Shown in pieces: positions 46,121 through 54,781 of a stretch of DNA of 64,000 nucleotides; position 1 is the stretch's first letter; each line of letters begins with the position of its first letter. The notes under the pieces are model-generated. The model saw nothing but the letters and a program-made list of their open reading frames with translations. It ran no database searches and was not told the origin of the DNA. The position numbers and the translations under genes were made by a program. The DNA comes from an uncultured Brevibacillus sp. (lineage in GTDB: Bacteria > Bacillota > Bacilli > Brevibacillales > Brevibacillaceae): contig NZ_CANMZW010000004.1 in assembly GCF_947502445.1 (NCBI RefSeq), positions 186,001-250,000 on the forward strand. Reading direction: 5' to 3'.

Positions 46121-46379
46121 GCCGGTCCTCCCCAAATATTGTTCGATGGCTTGACCACTTATAACCATATTTTAACATAGGCATTTGAAGATAATTACCC
46201 GTTAGCTCAATTGGGCAGTCTACAACTTTATTATTCGAATTTACTTATGCAACAATGAGATACCACATCGAGTCTAAAATATCTTATCGATTAAAATGAC
46301 CGGAATTCCTAGATAGATAAGGAGTGCCGGTCTATTACTTTATTATCACTAAACAAGGGATGTGTTCCGTGGCATTTGG

Positions 46380-46502
46380 CGGCAGGTGGTCATTCAATTA
46401 GCGCAATCCGGTGCAAAGGTGGTCGTCAATTATTCCTTGAATCAGGAGAAATCGGACAGCTCAACGCTATTCCGCATTGATAGAGGGAAAAATAGGAAGT
46501 GA
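46380..46502 (+). pseudogene. Fragment of a short-chain dehydrogenase
   Basis: RQVVIQLAQSGAKVVVNYS matches the first helix and second strand of an SDR Rossmann fold; the glycine-rich turn before it and everything after are missing. The surrounding 46121-46589 gap holds nothing else convincing except an ACCGG/CCGGT hairpin near 46297-46330. Confidence 0.4.
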
Positions 46503-46589
46503 ACCATTTTTGATAGTCGCCCAAATTATGGTAAAATACAACTTACTCATCAAGAACAACTGGGAGGAGATCTCGAGGAGGATAATAGT

Positions 46590-48362
46590 GTGAATCAATC
46601 ACATGATGAAAACACTAGGGTAACTACGAAGCAATATATATGGGCTCTTTCATTCATGCGACCTTACAAGAATTGGGTTGTTTTGCTTTGTACATGTGGT
46701 TTTATTGCAGCGACCTGTGAGCTTTTAATTCCGAAATTTGTTCAGCATTTTATCGATGTAATCTACCCTGCAAAAGATATGAAAGGTTTCGTCATGGGCA
46801 TATTCTTGATTCTCTTGGTGTTAGCCTTTAAATTCGGGGCGGGCTCTGGGAAGGAACTTGCTCAACGGATTATTCAGGAGAATACAGCTCGTGATTTACA
46901 AATCGCTATTTTTCAACAGTTACGTCGTCTTGGTTTCTCCTATTATGAAAAAACACCATCGGGAGCCATTCTGACATTACTAAACACCGAAGTTTCCGCT
47001 CTCCAGAAATTATACCGTCAATATTTTCCTGACTTTTTGCAAAATGCGATCTTCACTTGTATTTCCTTTATTCTTATGTTCTCACTTAGCAGTACTCTGA
47101 CATTATTGTTTCTTCCTTGTTTTCTCCTTTATTACCTAGTAGGGCCTTATTTTGAAAAAAGAGCCTCATGGACTGCTCAAAAATTGGCGAACAGCCAAAT
47201 GCAGTTTGGACAGAAAGTATATGAAAGTATATCTGCCTTGACGGAATTACGTGCGTCCTTTTCGCATTTGTGGGATTCACAACGAGTTTTTCACGTGACG
47301 GATTTGGTGAATAAATACTATGTGATGCGTTACTGGTACGCATACTGGAGGGGGACAGTTAGACGGTTAAGTTACTACATCGGCTGTATCATATTGTTTA
47401 TCTACGGCTTTTACGCCATCCAGAACCAAACCCTTTCAGTGGGGGAGTTTGTAGCCTTTTTGCTCTACTATTTCAATGCTTTGCATCGTTTGACATCGTT
47501 GATCACACTGATAACGGAACAAAAGGTACTCCTGTACCAGGTAAAAAACCTGTACGAATTTATGCGTGTCACTCCCGAAGTAAAAGAACTTGACCAACCC
47601 TATGCTCCGAAGATTGTTCACGGTCAGATCACTTTCAAAGACGTTCATTTCTCATACCCGGATAAACAGCAAGTATTAAAAGGAGTGACTTTAACCATCC
47701 ATGCTGGTGAAAAAATAGCTATTGTAGGAAAAAGCGGATGTGGAAAATCAACCTTGCTCAAATTAATTGGACGATTTTATGATCCTGAAAAGGGTGAGGT
47801 CCTTTTGGACGATGTTCCAGTGGCTAATTATTCGTTTGCTTCGCTTCGCAACGCATTGTCGCTTGTGTTTCAGGACGTATATTTGTTTGGTTCTTCTATA
47901 CGGGAAAATATCCAATTTGCAAGACCAGATGCCACGGAAGAAGAGATTATGGAAGCAGCCAGAGGAGCGCAATTGCATGAAATGATCATGAATTTACCTG
48001 AAGGCTACGATACTTTGGTAGGTGAACGGGGGGTAAAACTGTCCGGTGGGCAAAAACAACGGTTGTCATTAGCCAGAATGTTCCTTCGACAGGCACCTAT
48101 TGTAATCCTGGATGAACCCACTTCTGCACTGGATAATGTAACCGAAAATCTCATTTTACGATCCTTTCAGGATACTCTCAAGCACGTAACGATTATTACA
48201 GTGGCTCACCGTCTTAGCACCATACGAGATTATGACCGAATTATCGTAATGGATGCAGGTATTGTCATAGAGACAGGTACTTATGATGAACTGATGCGCC
48301 AAAAGGGAGCTTTTTATCGACTCGCTAATGAGGATGTCAGCCAGGAGGTAATCCATGCGTAA
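46590..48362 (+). CDS. ABC exporter half-transporter 1 (590 aa)
   Basis: Membrane domain with six helices (residues ~25-310) fused to an ATPase: Walker A GKSGCGKST, signature LSGGQKQR, Walker B VILDEPTSALD, H-loop AHRLST. GTG 46590 follows GAGGAGG. The stop overlaps the next exporter gene by eight bases, so the two form a heterodimer. Both ATP sites look catalytically complete, unlike many heterodimers with one degenerate site. Substrate could be a drug, lipid or peptide. Confidence 0.92.
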   Translation: MNQSHDENTRVTTKQYIWALSFMRPYKNWVVLLCTCGFIAATCELLIPKFVQHFIDVIYPAKDMKGFVMGIFLILLVLAFKFGAGSGKELAQRIIQENTARDLQIAIFQQLRRLGFSYYEKTPSGAILTLLNTEVSALQKLYRQYFPDFLQNAIFTCISFILMFSLSSTLTLLFLPCFLLYYLVGPYFEKRASWTAQKLANSQMQFGQKVYESISALTELRASFSHLWDSQRVFHVTDLVNKYYVMRYWYAYWRGTVRRLSYYIGCIILFIYGFYAIQNQTLSVGEFVAFLLYYFNALHRLTSLITLITEQKVLLYQVKNLYEFMRVTPEVKELDQPYAPKIVHGQITFKDVHFSYPDKQQVLKGVTLTIHAGEKIAIVGKSGCGKSTLLKLIGRFYDPEKGEVLLDDVPVANYSFASLRNALSLVFQDVYLFGSSIRENIQFARPDATEEEIMEAARGAQLHEMIMNLPEGYDTLVGERGVKLSGGQKQRLSLARMFLRQAPIVILDEPTSALDNVTENLILRSFQDTLKHVTIITVAHRLSTIRDYDRIIVMDAGIVIETGTYDELMRQKGAFYRLANEDVSQEVIHA

Positions 48363-50067
48363 CTGGGTTTGGATTTGGTCGCATATCAGAAAGTGCAGAG
48401 GCTTGTATTTTATTGCGATGCTTCTCTGGCTTTTGGAGTCTGTAGCCTATATTGCAACACTGACACTGCAACAACAAATTATCGATGAAGTGATTGTGAA
48501 AGGGCATTATCCTTTGTTTTGGCGAATGTTGGCGATGATTGCTGTCTGTTATGTGGTCTACTCCCTTTTGTTTGTTTTCAGTCCCTATCTCTTAGGAATT
48601 GTACATAGTTTTTTTCGGAAGCGGTTAACAGCCCTGGCTCTGGACCACGTGTATCACATTCCAATTCCCCAGTTGCACAAAGAGAGAACAGGCCGGTACG
48701 TAGAACTGTTTTCAAATGAGATCCCTGCTGTGGCTAGACTAATCGGGGAGGATATTGCCGATGCATTCAAATATATCTTTCACGCATTAATCGTTAGTAT
48801 TATTATTGGGACCGCTAGCCCGTTAATTCTTGCAGGTGTACTTGTATTCAGCATCATCTTTGTAAAAATGGGACGGACCTTTGGTGCTAGGCAAAAAATA
48901 ATGGCTGCACAAATCCAGAAGGAAAAGACAGCAGTAGTCATTTGCATGGAAGAAGGAGTAGCATCTACAAGAGAAGTTGTTGCTTTTCATCGGGAAGAGT
49001 GGGAGTACAAAAGGTATTTGAGAGTATTTGACCGTTATTACGAAAGTGTCATTTCAGAGGGAAAAATGATAGTGAAGCAGCTCCTTACAAAAGATCCAAT
49101 CATCTGGGGAAGTTACATGATGGCGCTTGCCATCGGCGGGTACCAGGTATTACAAGGGGAATTGTCTGTAGGTTTCTTTGTTGTCATTTATCAATTAACT
49201 TCGGAATTAATGATTGGAATTGAGAAAGCATACAAGGTTTCCGTTGAGGTCGCAAGGAAAATGGCATTTGTCGATCGTGTCAGAAATTTTCTTGAAGACA
49301 GAACGATCTCGGATGGTACGTTACCTTTAAAGGAGCCGGTTACTTCCCTCACTTGTTCACAAATCACCTTTCGTTATGATGGCAGTAGCGATTCCGTTCT
49401 GAAAGGGTGTAATCTGGCCGTTCCCATTGGAAAAAAGGTTGCCCTCGTGGGGGGAAGTGGCAGTGGGAAATCAACGATTGCTCATCTGTTGATTCGTTTT
49501 TTTTCTCCAGACTCGGGAAGTATTCTCGTGAACGAGAAGGAGATTGAACAGATCAAAAGAGGAGATTGGGCAAAAAAGGTTACGATTGTCTTTCAGGAAC
49601 CATATTTGTTTGCCTTAACCATAAGAGAAAATGTAGTGATGGGAGTAGAGAATGTTACACAAGAACAAATCGAGCATGTTTGTCGATTAATGTGTATTCA
49701 TGATGATATCGTAAATTTACCAAATGGCTATGATACAACGATAGGCGAGAGAGGGATTACATTGTCTGGTGGACAAAAACAGAGGCTGGCTTTGGCGCGC
49801 GCTGTTTTAAGGAATCCAGAGATCCTCATTCTGGATGAAGCAACGTCTGCTTTGGATAGGCACACTGAACGCTTGATCCAACGCAATATGGACGAAATAA
49901 GGCAGGGAAAAACAACCATAGTGATTGCTCATCGACTCTCAACAGTAAAAAATGCTGATATCATCTACGTAATGAAGGGGGGACGAGTCGAAGAACAGGG
50001 AACACATGATGAACTGCTTCAGAACAACCATGTCTACAAAGAATTAGTCGATGCCGAAGACACTTAA
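48355..50067 (+). CDS. ABC exporter half-transporter 2 (570 aa)
   Basis: Six-helix membrane domain and ATPase with Walker A GGSGSGKST, signature LSGGQKQR, Walker B ILILDEATSALD (with the catalytic Glu) and AHRLST. Starts inside the end of the partner gene. No peptidase C39 domain and no precursor-peptide gene was seen nearby. No terminator found; the following spacer leads to a colicin-type immunity fragment. Confidence 0.92.
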   Translation: MRNWVWIWSHIRKCRGLYFIAMLLWLLESVAYIATLTLQQQIIDEVIVKGHYPLFWRMLAMIAVCYVVYSLLFVFSPYLLGIVHSFFRKRLTALALDHVYHIPIPQLHKERTGRYVELFSNEIPAVARLIGEDIADAFKYIFHALIVSIIIGTASPLILAGVLVFSIIFVKMGRTFGARQKIMAAQIQKEKTAVVICMEEGVASTREVVAFHREEWEYKRYLRVFDRYYESVISEGKMIVKQLLTKDPIIWGSYMMALAIGGYQVLQGELSVGFFVVIYQLTSELMIGIEKAYKVSVEVARKMAFVDRVRNFLEDRTISDGTLPLKEPVTSLTCSQITFRYDGSSDSVLKGCNLAVPIGKKVALVGGSGSGKSTIAHLLIRFFSPDSGSILVNEKEIEQIKRGDWAKKVTIVFQEPYLFALTIRENVVMGVENVTQEQIEHVCRLMCIHDDIVNLPNGYDTTIGERGITLSGGQKQRLALARAVLRNPEILILDEATSALDRHTERLIQRNMDEIRQGKTTIVIAHRLSTVKNADIIYVMKGGRVEEQGTHDELLQNNHVYKELVDAEDT

Positions 50068-50263
50068 CATTGATTTTTCTGATGTATGATTTATTGGTAT
50101 GATAACCAACATGTAGATTTCAATCATTCCGCTAACGGGTTCAAGAGCTCAATAAACGACAAACAAGGGTGGCATGTACGATTAACAGCTGCCTTTGTTA
50201 CGTTATTAACAGGTTGTAGAGCGTGATAATCCTAACGATCAAAGAATTCGAAGGGGGGACAAA

Positions 50264-50437
50264 ATGATGCAGTTAAGTAAAGAGGACTTAATTGAACCAG
50301 TAGGAAAAATTATGAACGTTGAAGGCTCTGAAGAAGAAATTGATCGTATGATTGTAATTCTTAAACAAAACGTTCCACATCCGGAAGTGAGTGACCTTAT
50401 ATTCAATGGGAAGCCTCCTTTTCATTACCTCTTTTGA
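50264..50437 (+). CDS. Colicin/pyocin-type immunity protein, truncated (57 aa)
   Basis: MMQLSKEDLIEPVGKIMNVEG then EEIDRMIVILKQN, VPHPEVSDLIF: the HPxxSDLIF motif is diagnostic for the Im2/Im9-type immunity proteins of DNase bacteriocins. Normal length is ~85-90 residues; the last helix is replaced by NGKPPFHYLF where antisense sequence of the next gene begins. Ribosome site GAAGGGGGG is excellent. The motif helix that contacts the toxin is kept, but the fold is probably unstable. No HNH toxin gene is nearby. Confidence 0.75.
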   Translation: MMQLSKEDLIEPVGKIMNVEGSEEEIDRMIVILKQNVPHPEVSDLIFNGKPPFHYLF

Positions 50438-50615
50438 AATTCCCCGTTATCTTAGCCATCACAAGCTGTCTCTCTTTGTGATTACTTGCTTGATCCATCT
50501 TGACCAGAAACTTCTCAGCTTCTTTCCCCTTAAGAATGGTCACTTGCTTTCCATACCAGTCGATAAAAACCGTATTGTTTTTCGTTACCCGGTAACTGAA
50601 AACCTCTTCATCCAA
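50403..50615 (-). CDS. Small conserved-type hypothetical protein (70 aa), possibly frameshifted at its start
   Basis: DEEVFSYRVTKNNTVFIDWY, KQVTILKGKEAEKFL, QLVMAKITGNFKRGNE: a compact strand-helix pattern I associate with small Firmicutes hypotheticals. TTG 50615 is the only start in frame. One more A in the seven-A run at about 50622 would extend the frame upstream to a GTG after AAAGG (VIDLENIDKKNRLDEEV), so the present start may be an artefact of a homopolymer frameshift. Confidence 0.5.
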   Translation of the reverse strand: MDEEVFSYRVTKNNTVFIDWYGKQVTILKGKEAEKFLVKMDQASNHKERQLVMAKITGNFKRGNEKEASH

Positions 50616-51196
50616 TCGATTTTTTTATCGATATTTTCCAGATCAATCACACCTTTGCAATAGTTTGTTTTCAGACTTCCTCGACGATTCAACATGTGCT
50701 GATCTGTGTGATTCTATGAATGAAACGGATGAATGAAAGCGTCCATTTACAAAAATAGTGGCATCCTCATTTTCAGAAAAGATGGTTAGTGTATACGAGT
50801 CAATCAGTTTCTGTCCATACTGCTCATTATAGTACAAAAAAACCCGTGACAGGCAAGGAACTGGCCGAGCATTTCGAAGTGTCGCTGCGCGGCGAAAGTA
50901 GTCAGGAGAATGATGAGTAGTTACAAGATATTGCATTAAGCAATTCATCTGATGAGCAAGTACGGCTTCCGGTAAGGGATAGAAGCTGACAATCCCTGTA
51001 TCTCTCAAGGTTGCAGGCTTAAAGATTTTCCCAGCGCACATGATATTTGTCATGTGCTTCTCGTAGAAGCCGCTCATGCAGCTTCTCGTCATCATTTACA
51101 ACATCCTGATTACGGATGAAGACTACAGCTTTACGATATCAATAAAATGTGTCATTATCATTTTATATAATGATAATGATGCGGAGGACAATTTTG
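50616..51196. other. Decayed region without an intact gene
   Basis: Short protein-like stretches occur in several frames: minus strand NEQYGQKLIDSYTLTIFSEN and FIRNQDVVNDDEKLHERLL, plus strand VTGKELAEHFEVSLRG, which resembles the helix near the end of ImmA/IrrE proteases. None has a start and stop in one frame. I treat this as remains of one or two genes. Confidence 0.35.
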
Positions 51197-51739
51197 ATGA
51201 CAAAAAAAGCTGATTTGGTTCTTCATCCTGTTCGAATGCGGATTATACAACAATTGCTTCTCGGCAAACCGTTGACGATTGCCCAACTGTTAGATGTGCT
51301 TGGCGACGTTCCCCAAGCTACCTTATATCGTCATATCAATCTTTTGCTTGAGGGTGAACTGATCGAGATCAAAGATAAGAAAAATGTGAAGGGAACGGAA
51401 GAACGAGTGTTTTCCATTCGGAAAGAAAATCTGGAAATTTCAGAAGACGAAGTTGAGAATACTTCTCAGGAAGATCATATTCGCCATTTCACGGCATTTC
51501 ACGGCAATGTGCTTCAGTTAGCGACAACGTATCTGACGGAAGCGTCTCCAACCCGGTATAAAGAAGAGGGATTCAGCTATTGGTATACGCCTCTTCATCT
51601 GACGAATGAAGAATTTCTCGAGCTCGTCGAGTCCGTTAACAAGTGCATCGAAGAAGCAATAAAAAAACAGCCGACACCCAAACGAACCGCTCGAGTTTTC
51701 GCAGGCATGTTTATTCCGCAAAACTCGTCAAAAAGTTGA
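51197..51739 (+). CDS. ArsR-like helix-turn-helix regulator (180 aa)
   Basis: Winged helix at ~1-70: DLVLHPVRMRIIQQLLLGKP, LGDVPQATLYRHINLLLEG, followed by a helical C-terminal half. ATG 51197 follows GGAGGAC. Such HTH_20 proteins usually control an adjacent ABC-2 exporter, and remnants of just such an exporter follow directly. With its target broken, it may be a functionless survivor. Confidence 0.85.
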   Translation: MTKKADLVLHPVRMRIIQQLLLGKPLTIAQLLDVLGDVPQATLYRHINLLLEGELIEIKDKKNVKGTEERVFSIRKENLEISEDEVENTSQEDHIRHFTAFHGNVLQLATTYLTEASPTRYKEEGFSYWYTPLHLTNEEFLELVESVNKCIEEAIKKQPTPKRTARVFAGMFIPQNSSKS

Positions 51740-51752
51740 GAAGGATTCGCAA

Positions 51753-52299
51753 ATGCATTACGGTTACGAAATCGGGATAACGAAGCCTTTTGCCGGTCAA
51801 ATTCTATTCCAAGGAGAGCGTCATGATAGAAAACGTCCGTTTATTGGGTATTTGCCACAACACCCCACATTCTACCCGTGGATGACAGGAAAGGAATTGC
51901 TCACGTTCATGGGCAGGCTTTCGGATATCGATCAAGAGAGCTTGGAGCAGCGCTATCCTGAATCAGGGTGAATTGCTTTTCAGCGGCACCCTCCATCAAG
52001 TGCTTGAATCTCATCAGCAACCCATTTTCATCATCCAGGCGCCTCGCGTTCATGAGTGGGCTCCGAAGCTTGTAAACGAAAATATCGTTGAATCGATTGA
52101 CCCAACCGGCTGTTTCGTCAAGGTACGTGTTAAAGACATTGCCAGCGGAAGAACGTGGCTATTGGATCGTATTAGAAGTTTGCAGTTGCCAATTCAAAAG
52201 TTCGAACTGGTACAAGAAAGTCTGGAAGATATTTTCATCAGGCTGCTATCGTCGCGGGAGCTGTCGCAACCGCATTGGGATCTGGATTTCAAATCATGA
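51753..52299 (+). pseudogene. ABC exporter ATPase lacking Walker A, signature and Walker B
   Basis: The first part (GITKPFAGQILFQGERHD, FIGYLPQHPTFYPWMTGKEL) is the Q-loop region; at about 51955 the sequence jumps, with frame change, to NQGELLFSGTLHQVLESHQQ, the C-terminal third. Walker A is missing in front and signature plus Walker B are missing in the middle. Ends with LEDIFIRLL as normal for ABC-2 ATPases. Confidence 0.8.
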
Positions 52300-52457
52300 A
52301 TCCTGCTCATTTGACGAACCATGCGGTCCATATCATGATCTCTGGCAGTGCTTTGCCTCACTTTATGACCACAGTGGCGGTCACGTTGTTTCTTATCGTC
52401 GTTTTCCTGTTTTTATCGCATTTCTATTTATCCCGAAAAGAGTTGCCTGCTTCGTGA
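52240..52457 (+). pseudogene. Tail of an ABC-2 type permease
   Basis: In another frame from the ATPase end, AAIVAGAVATALGSGFQIMN to LSHFYLSRKELPAS gives the last one or two membrane helices of the permease. Its first ~200 residues and start are missing; it overlaps the ATPase tail, so the join removed the start. Confidence 0.65.
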
Positions 52458-52505
52458 CGAAATAAGCGTAACAGTAGCCTTGATGTAAAAAGGAGGACGT
52501 AAAGG

Positions 52506-52865
52506 ATGAGTGTTCAAGTTGTCTTAGGTGATCGTGGTGTAGAAGTGAATATTTCAGGATGGACAGCGGTTACTAATTTGAGAAAAACCATCCAAATTCC
52601 TTACGCTTCGATAGAAGAAGTACAATCCGGAAATTTCAAGTTTCCCTGGACTGCTGTAAAAAGAACAGGCATTGCTTCGTCTAGATATAAAGCCGGGATC
52701 TTCATTATCGAAGGAAAGAAATACTTCTTATCGTATCATGATGCCTGCAAAGTAGTCATACTCGATTTGAAGGGATTTGAATTTGATAAAGTAGTCATTG
52801 AAAGCGACGAACCAGAACAGCTAGCAAACCATATTTTGTTGCGTCGCGATTCACATACATCGTGA
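52506..52865 (+). CDS. Bacterial PH-like domain protein (119 aa)
   Basis: Small beta-sandwich protein with the shape of bacterial PH domains: IPYASIEEVQSGNF, the FPWTAVKRTG segment and GIFIIEGKKYFLSYHD, ending in a helix DEPEQLANHILL. No membrane helix. ATG 52506 follows AAAGGAGGAC. Function unknown. Confidence 0.75.
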   Translation: MSVQVVLGDRGVEVNISGWTAVTNLRKTIQIPYASIEEVQSGNFKFPWTAVKRTGIASSRYKAGIFIIEGKKYFLSYHDACKVVILDLKGFEFDKVVIESDEPEQLANHILLRRDSHTS

Positions 52866-52909
52866 TGCCTATTTTGGCTTACCGCGAATCCACTAAAAGG
52901 AGAGTTTAA

Positions 52910-53629
52910 ATGACACGAATCCACGAAATCGCACCCAACGTATTCCGTATTTCCACGTTTATCCCACAGTCCGGATTTACACTTAATCTGTTTCTTATCC
53001 GAGATAACGAACCGTTGCTATACCACACAGGTCCCAAAGCGCTCTTCTCCGAGTTCAGTAAAGCGGCTGCCAGTCTCATCGAACTGAAGGATCTGCGCTG
53101 GATTAGCTACAGCCATTACGAATCGGACGAATGCGGTGCCCTAAACGATTGGCTGGCCGTTGCCCCTCAAGCCGTGGCGGTTACGGGATTTGTTTCGGCA
53201 TCGGTTAACGGGGATTTTGCAGCAAGGCCGATTCGTCCCCTTTCCGATAACGAAACCTTTTCAACCGGCAAAAAGACCTTCCGTTACATTCGCACGCCGC
53301 ATCTTCCCCACGGCTGGGACGCGGGCCTGCTCTTCGAAGAAACGGATCGGGTCCTGTTTACTTCCGACCTGTTCCATCAGAATGGAGAAGTGGTAGCCAT
53401 TACGGAAAAAAGTATTGTCCCCCAAACAAAAGACATCCTTTCAAGCGAAGGACCCTTCTCCCATTATATCTCCTACAGCTCACACACGGCGCAATTGTTG
53501 GAGCAATTAGCCGAATTGAATCCTCAGGTTCTTGCGATTATGCATGGCTCTTCCTTCAAGGGAGACGGCAAAAAAGTCATTAACGAATTTCATACTCTTT
53601 TGAGGGAACAAGCGACCGGAAACAACTAA
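52910..53629 (+). CDS. Metallo-beta-lactamase-fold protein of the flavodiiron/ODP type (239 aa)
   Basis: The ligand motif SHYESDECGALNDWL is H-x-E-x-D, the di-iron set of flavodiiron and oxygen-binding di-iron proteins rather than the HxHxDH of hydrolases. Further ligands fit HLPHGWDAG, FTSDLF and IMHGSS. The flavodoxin domain of full flavodiiron proteins is absent, as in ODP-type sensors. Probably binds or reduces O2 (inference). ATG 52910 follows AAAGGAGAG. Confidence 0.85.
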   Translation: MTRIHEIAPNVFRISTFIPQSGFTLNLFLIRDNEPLLYHTGPKALFSEFSKAAASLIELKDLRWISYSHYESDECGALNDWLAVAPQAVAVTGFVSASVNGDFAARPIRPLSDNETFSTGKKTFRYIRTPHLPHGWDAGLLFEETDRVLFTSDLFHQNGEVVAITEKSIVPQTKDILSSEGPFSHYISYSSHTAQLLEQLAELNPQVLAIMHGSSFKGDGKKVINEFHTLLREQATGNN

Positions 53630-53748
53630 GCGGCTTCTCTTGTCCATGGGAAAATGTGAGGAGGAATCCATTCTCGCGTCGTAATGTTGGCGGTGTGCGG
53701 GCTCATGGCCTTTGATCGTATGTTTGAAGACTATTCGGAGGTAAGTTA

Positions 53749-54156
53749 ATAATAAGAAACTCAATCTTTATCATTTTAACCATGATCGTAATCCTTGCCG
53801 GTTGCAGTAACGAGCCTCAAAAAAATACTGCAAACACTCAGAACCTGTCGGATTTGAAGCAGAGTAACGAATTGTCCAAAGATATTCCAAACACTCAGAA
53901 GCCGTCAGAGTCCGGTCAGGATAACGAACGGACAGAGAATATTTCAACTATTCCTGGCCGACATAGTTATCAAGTTGATGTACCATCAAACACTGCAAGT
54001 ATTTCAGTTATGCCTTCAGCTGAACAAGGAGCGAAAATCACGGTGAACGGCAAGGTAGTGCAAAGTGGTGGCTATTCAACGAGTATCGGACTATCAACAG
54101 GAAGTCAATACGCTTACTGGCAGGAGAGTTCAATAAATTGCAGAATAAAATTATGA
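53749..54156 (+). pseudogene. Lipoprotein gene with non-canonical or lost start codon
   Basis: GGAGGT at 53738-53743 leads to ATA ATA AGA AAC, giving IIRNSIFIILTMIVILAGCS: a perfect lipoprotein signal with lipobox LAGC. The only ATG in frame (53782) would leave eight residues before the cysteine, too short for a signal. So the original start seems mutated to ATA. The mature part is Ser/Asn-rich, then VNGKVVQSGGYSTSIGLSTG resembles a cadherin-like beta domain cut short before a stop. The 120 bases upstream show no other gene. Confidence 0.5.
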
Positions 54157-54258
54157 CTACTAAGAAAGGTGTGTGTGTCATGGAGTACATCAAATACATT
54201 TAAATCGGCGGTAACCAAAGGTTAGCCGCCAACTCTATAAGAAAGCAAGGTGGTTATT

Positions 54259-54681
54259 TTGGCGGCCCTAAATTATATAATCGAGGAACGTATACCGTCT
54301 GTCATAGAACACCAAATGTTATGGGAGGCAGTGGGTTGGGGCAACATTAACACCGAAATGTCGAAGGGTTCTTTAAATAACTCTCTTTATGGAGTTGTCG
54401 CAACTGTGAATGAGGAGCCGGTCGGTATGGGGCGCATAGTTGGTGATGGCTATATGTTCTTTTATATCCAGGACGTCGCGGTTCTTCCCTCTATGCAAGG
54501 ATTAGGATTGGGTACTGAAATTCTTAATTATTTACTTGCCCACATCAAAAAACGTCGGATCGAAAACGGGATCGCGTTTGTCGGCCTATTTGCATCTGAA
54601 GGAAAAGAAGCCTTTTATGAGAAGTTCAACTTTAAAAACCATGCCCCACATATGACTGGGATGATTAACGTATTTGTATAG
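54259..54681 (+). CDS. GNAT family N-acetyltransferase (140 aa)
   Basis: Motif A is VAVLPSMQGLGLGTEILNYL with the Q/RxxGxG/A loop, and FYEKFNFKNHAPHM forms the C-terminal strand. TTG 54259 follows GCAAGGTGG with suitable spacing; GTG 54250 is an alternative. Acceptor unknown. No close similarity to the other two GNAT genes in the window. Confidence 0.85.
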   Translation: MAALNYIIEERIPSVIEHQMLWEAVGWGNINTEMSKGSLNNSLYGVVATVNEEPVGMGRIVGDGYMFFYIQDVAVLPSMQGLGLGTEILNYLLAHIKKRRIENGIAFVGLFASEGKEAFYEKFNFKNHAPHMTGMINVFV

Positions 54682-54781
54682 AGATAACAAAGGGAATTGC
54701 GGCGTTATTTGTGCCGAAGAGCTTCCTTCCCATTATTTCGGCACGGTTAATATGTACTAGAAGAAGGGTTATAATTTAACT

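Noticed and set aside
46198..46226. A tRNA-like 5' part (CCCGTTAGCTCAATTGGGCAG)
   Set aside because: The D-arm pattern is there, but no anticodon arm, T-arm or acceptor complement follows; at best a fragment left by an integrated element.
46590..50067. Lantibiotic or bacteriocin export locus
   Set aside because: The two ABC half-transporters lack a C39 peptidase domain and no precursor peptide or modification enzyme adjoins except an unassigned methyltransferase on the other strand.
50643..51095. Minus-strand 150-codon frame as a real protein
   Set aside because: Protein-like pieces exist in several frames, but this frame has no ribosome site and mixes them; treated as decayed sequence.
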